NCBI GenBank assembly: GCA_005881295.1
Contig: VBHS01000415.1
Span: forward strand, 1 to 5,952
DNA length: 5,952 nt
Reading direction: 5' to 3'
Source of the DNA: Chloroflexota bacterium
Lineage (GTDB): Bacteria; Chloroflexota; Ktedonobacteria; Ktedonobacterales; Ktedonobacteraceae
Position numbers and translations under genes: made by a program
Shown here: in pieces, positions 5,560 through 5,952 of the stretch
Layout: the number at the start of each line of letters is the position of its first letter
Numbering within the stretch: the first letter of the stretch is position 1
The notes under the pieces: model-generated
Seen by the model: the letters and a program-made list of their open reading frames with translations, nothing else
Databases searched by the model: none
Told to the model about the DNA's origin: nothing

Positions 5560-5952
5560 ATGAGCGTACCTGTAAGGAACAGATTTGAAGGAAAGGTTGC
5601 CCTGGTAACAGGTGCGGGTTCGCCGCGCGGTATCGGGCGAGCGACAGCGCTGGCTCTGGCAAAGGAAGGCGCGAAAGTTACTATTACCGATATAGTGGCG
5701 GATAATGTGAAACGAGTGGTGTCCGAGCTAACAGAGATCAACCAGGCCATCGGTGAAGTGGCAGATGTGCGCAATAAGGATCAGATGGTGCAGGTAGTCG
5801 AAAGAACGAAGGAGGCATTTGGCGGACTAGATATTCTTGTGAATGTTGCTGGCTTAACCCGTCCCACGTTGTTTCTCGATGTCTCTGAAGAAGAGTATGA
5901 TCTGGTGCTCGATGTCAACCTCAAAGGCACATTTTTGACGACACAAGCCGCT
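5560..5952 (+). CDS. Short-chain dehydrogenase/reductase (SDR), N-terminal part, runs off the window
   Basis: The frame opens with ATG at 5560 and stays open for 131 codons to the last base, so the C-terminal half is missing from the window. It is a classical SDR: cofactor motif TGAGSPRGIGRA (17-28), Asp44 after the second strand (ITDI) pointing to NAD preference, Asp69 in ADV, NVAG at 95-98 (a common variant of NNAG), and the structural Asn120 in DVNLKG. The Ser-Tyr-Lys catalytic residues would lie beyond the window, so substrate and activity cannot be judged. It follows the hydroxyacid dehydrogenase by 31 bp on the same strand and is probably translated from the same mRNA, suggesting a second oxidation or reduction step on a related hydroxy or sugar acid. 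Confidence 0.92.
   Translation, partial: MSVPVRNRFEGKVALVTGAGSPRGIGRATALALAKEGAKVTITDIVADNVKRVVSELTEINQAIGEVADVRNKDQMVQVVERTKEAFGGLDILVNVAGLTRPTLFLDVSEEEYDLVLDVNLKGTFLTTQAA

Overview
The window looks like a mid-GC bacterial chromosome segment devoted to sugar-acid or small organic-acid catabolism. I lean towards Chloroflexota, class Ktedonobacteria. This rests on the interspersed hairpin family between the two convergent genes (CATCCTGAGCGCAGCGAAGG and its complement) and on the overall gene style; it comes from memory of such genomes, not from a search.

Layout. A plus-strand gene enters from the left and ends at 451 (C-terminal part of a probable barrel protein, family not recognised). It is followed 37 bp later by a full-length NAD(P)-dependent aldehyde dehydrogenase (489-1931) of the alpha-ketoglutarate-semialdehyde dehydrogenase type. 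A minus-strand operon converges on it: an MFS carboxylate transporter gene broken by an internal deletion and frameshift (4055-2951), then a fumarylacetoacetate-hydrolase (FAH) family gene (2937-2164). A 555-bp divergent intergenic region with several dyads separates this operon from a second plus-strand operon, which holds a beta-hydroxyacid dehydrogenase (4611-5528) and the start of a short-chain dehydrogenase (5560 to the window end).

The striking feature is a 564-bp near-palindrome (1766-2329): two 278-bp arms around an 8-bp spacer, aligned without gaps and about 95% identical. The left arm is the last 54 codons of the aldehyde dehydrogenase plus its 3' flank. The right arm gives the FAH gene an identical 54-residue aldehyde dehydrogenase tail, joined in frame where the FAH C-terminal part should continue. 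All nine differences between the two coding arms are synonymous, so the right arm probably once belonged to a complete, selected second aldehyde dehydrogenase gene. The simplest reading is that the minus-strand operon was once transporter - FAH enzyme - aldehyde dehydrogenase and has suffered two internal deletions, one in the transporter and one fusing FAH to the dehydrogenase tail. An assembly or strain-mixing error is the main alternative.

Together, the FAH-type enzyme (dehydratase or hydrolase of 2-keto-3-deoxy acids), the semialdehyde dehydrogenase, the organic-anion transporter and the hydroxyacid dehydrogenase fit uptake and non-phosphorylative oxidation of a sugar acid. The exact substrate cannot be read from the sequence. 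I found no RNA genes, CRISPR array or transposase, and no evidence of a wholly new system.
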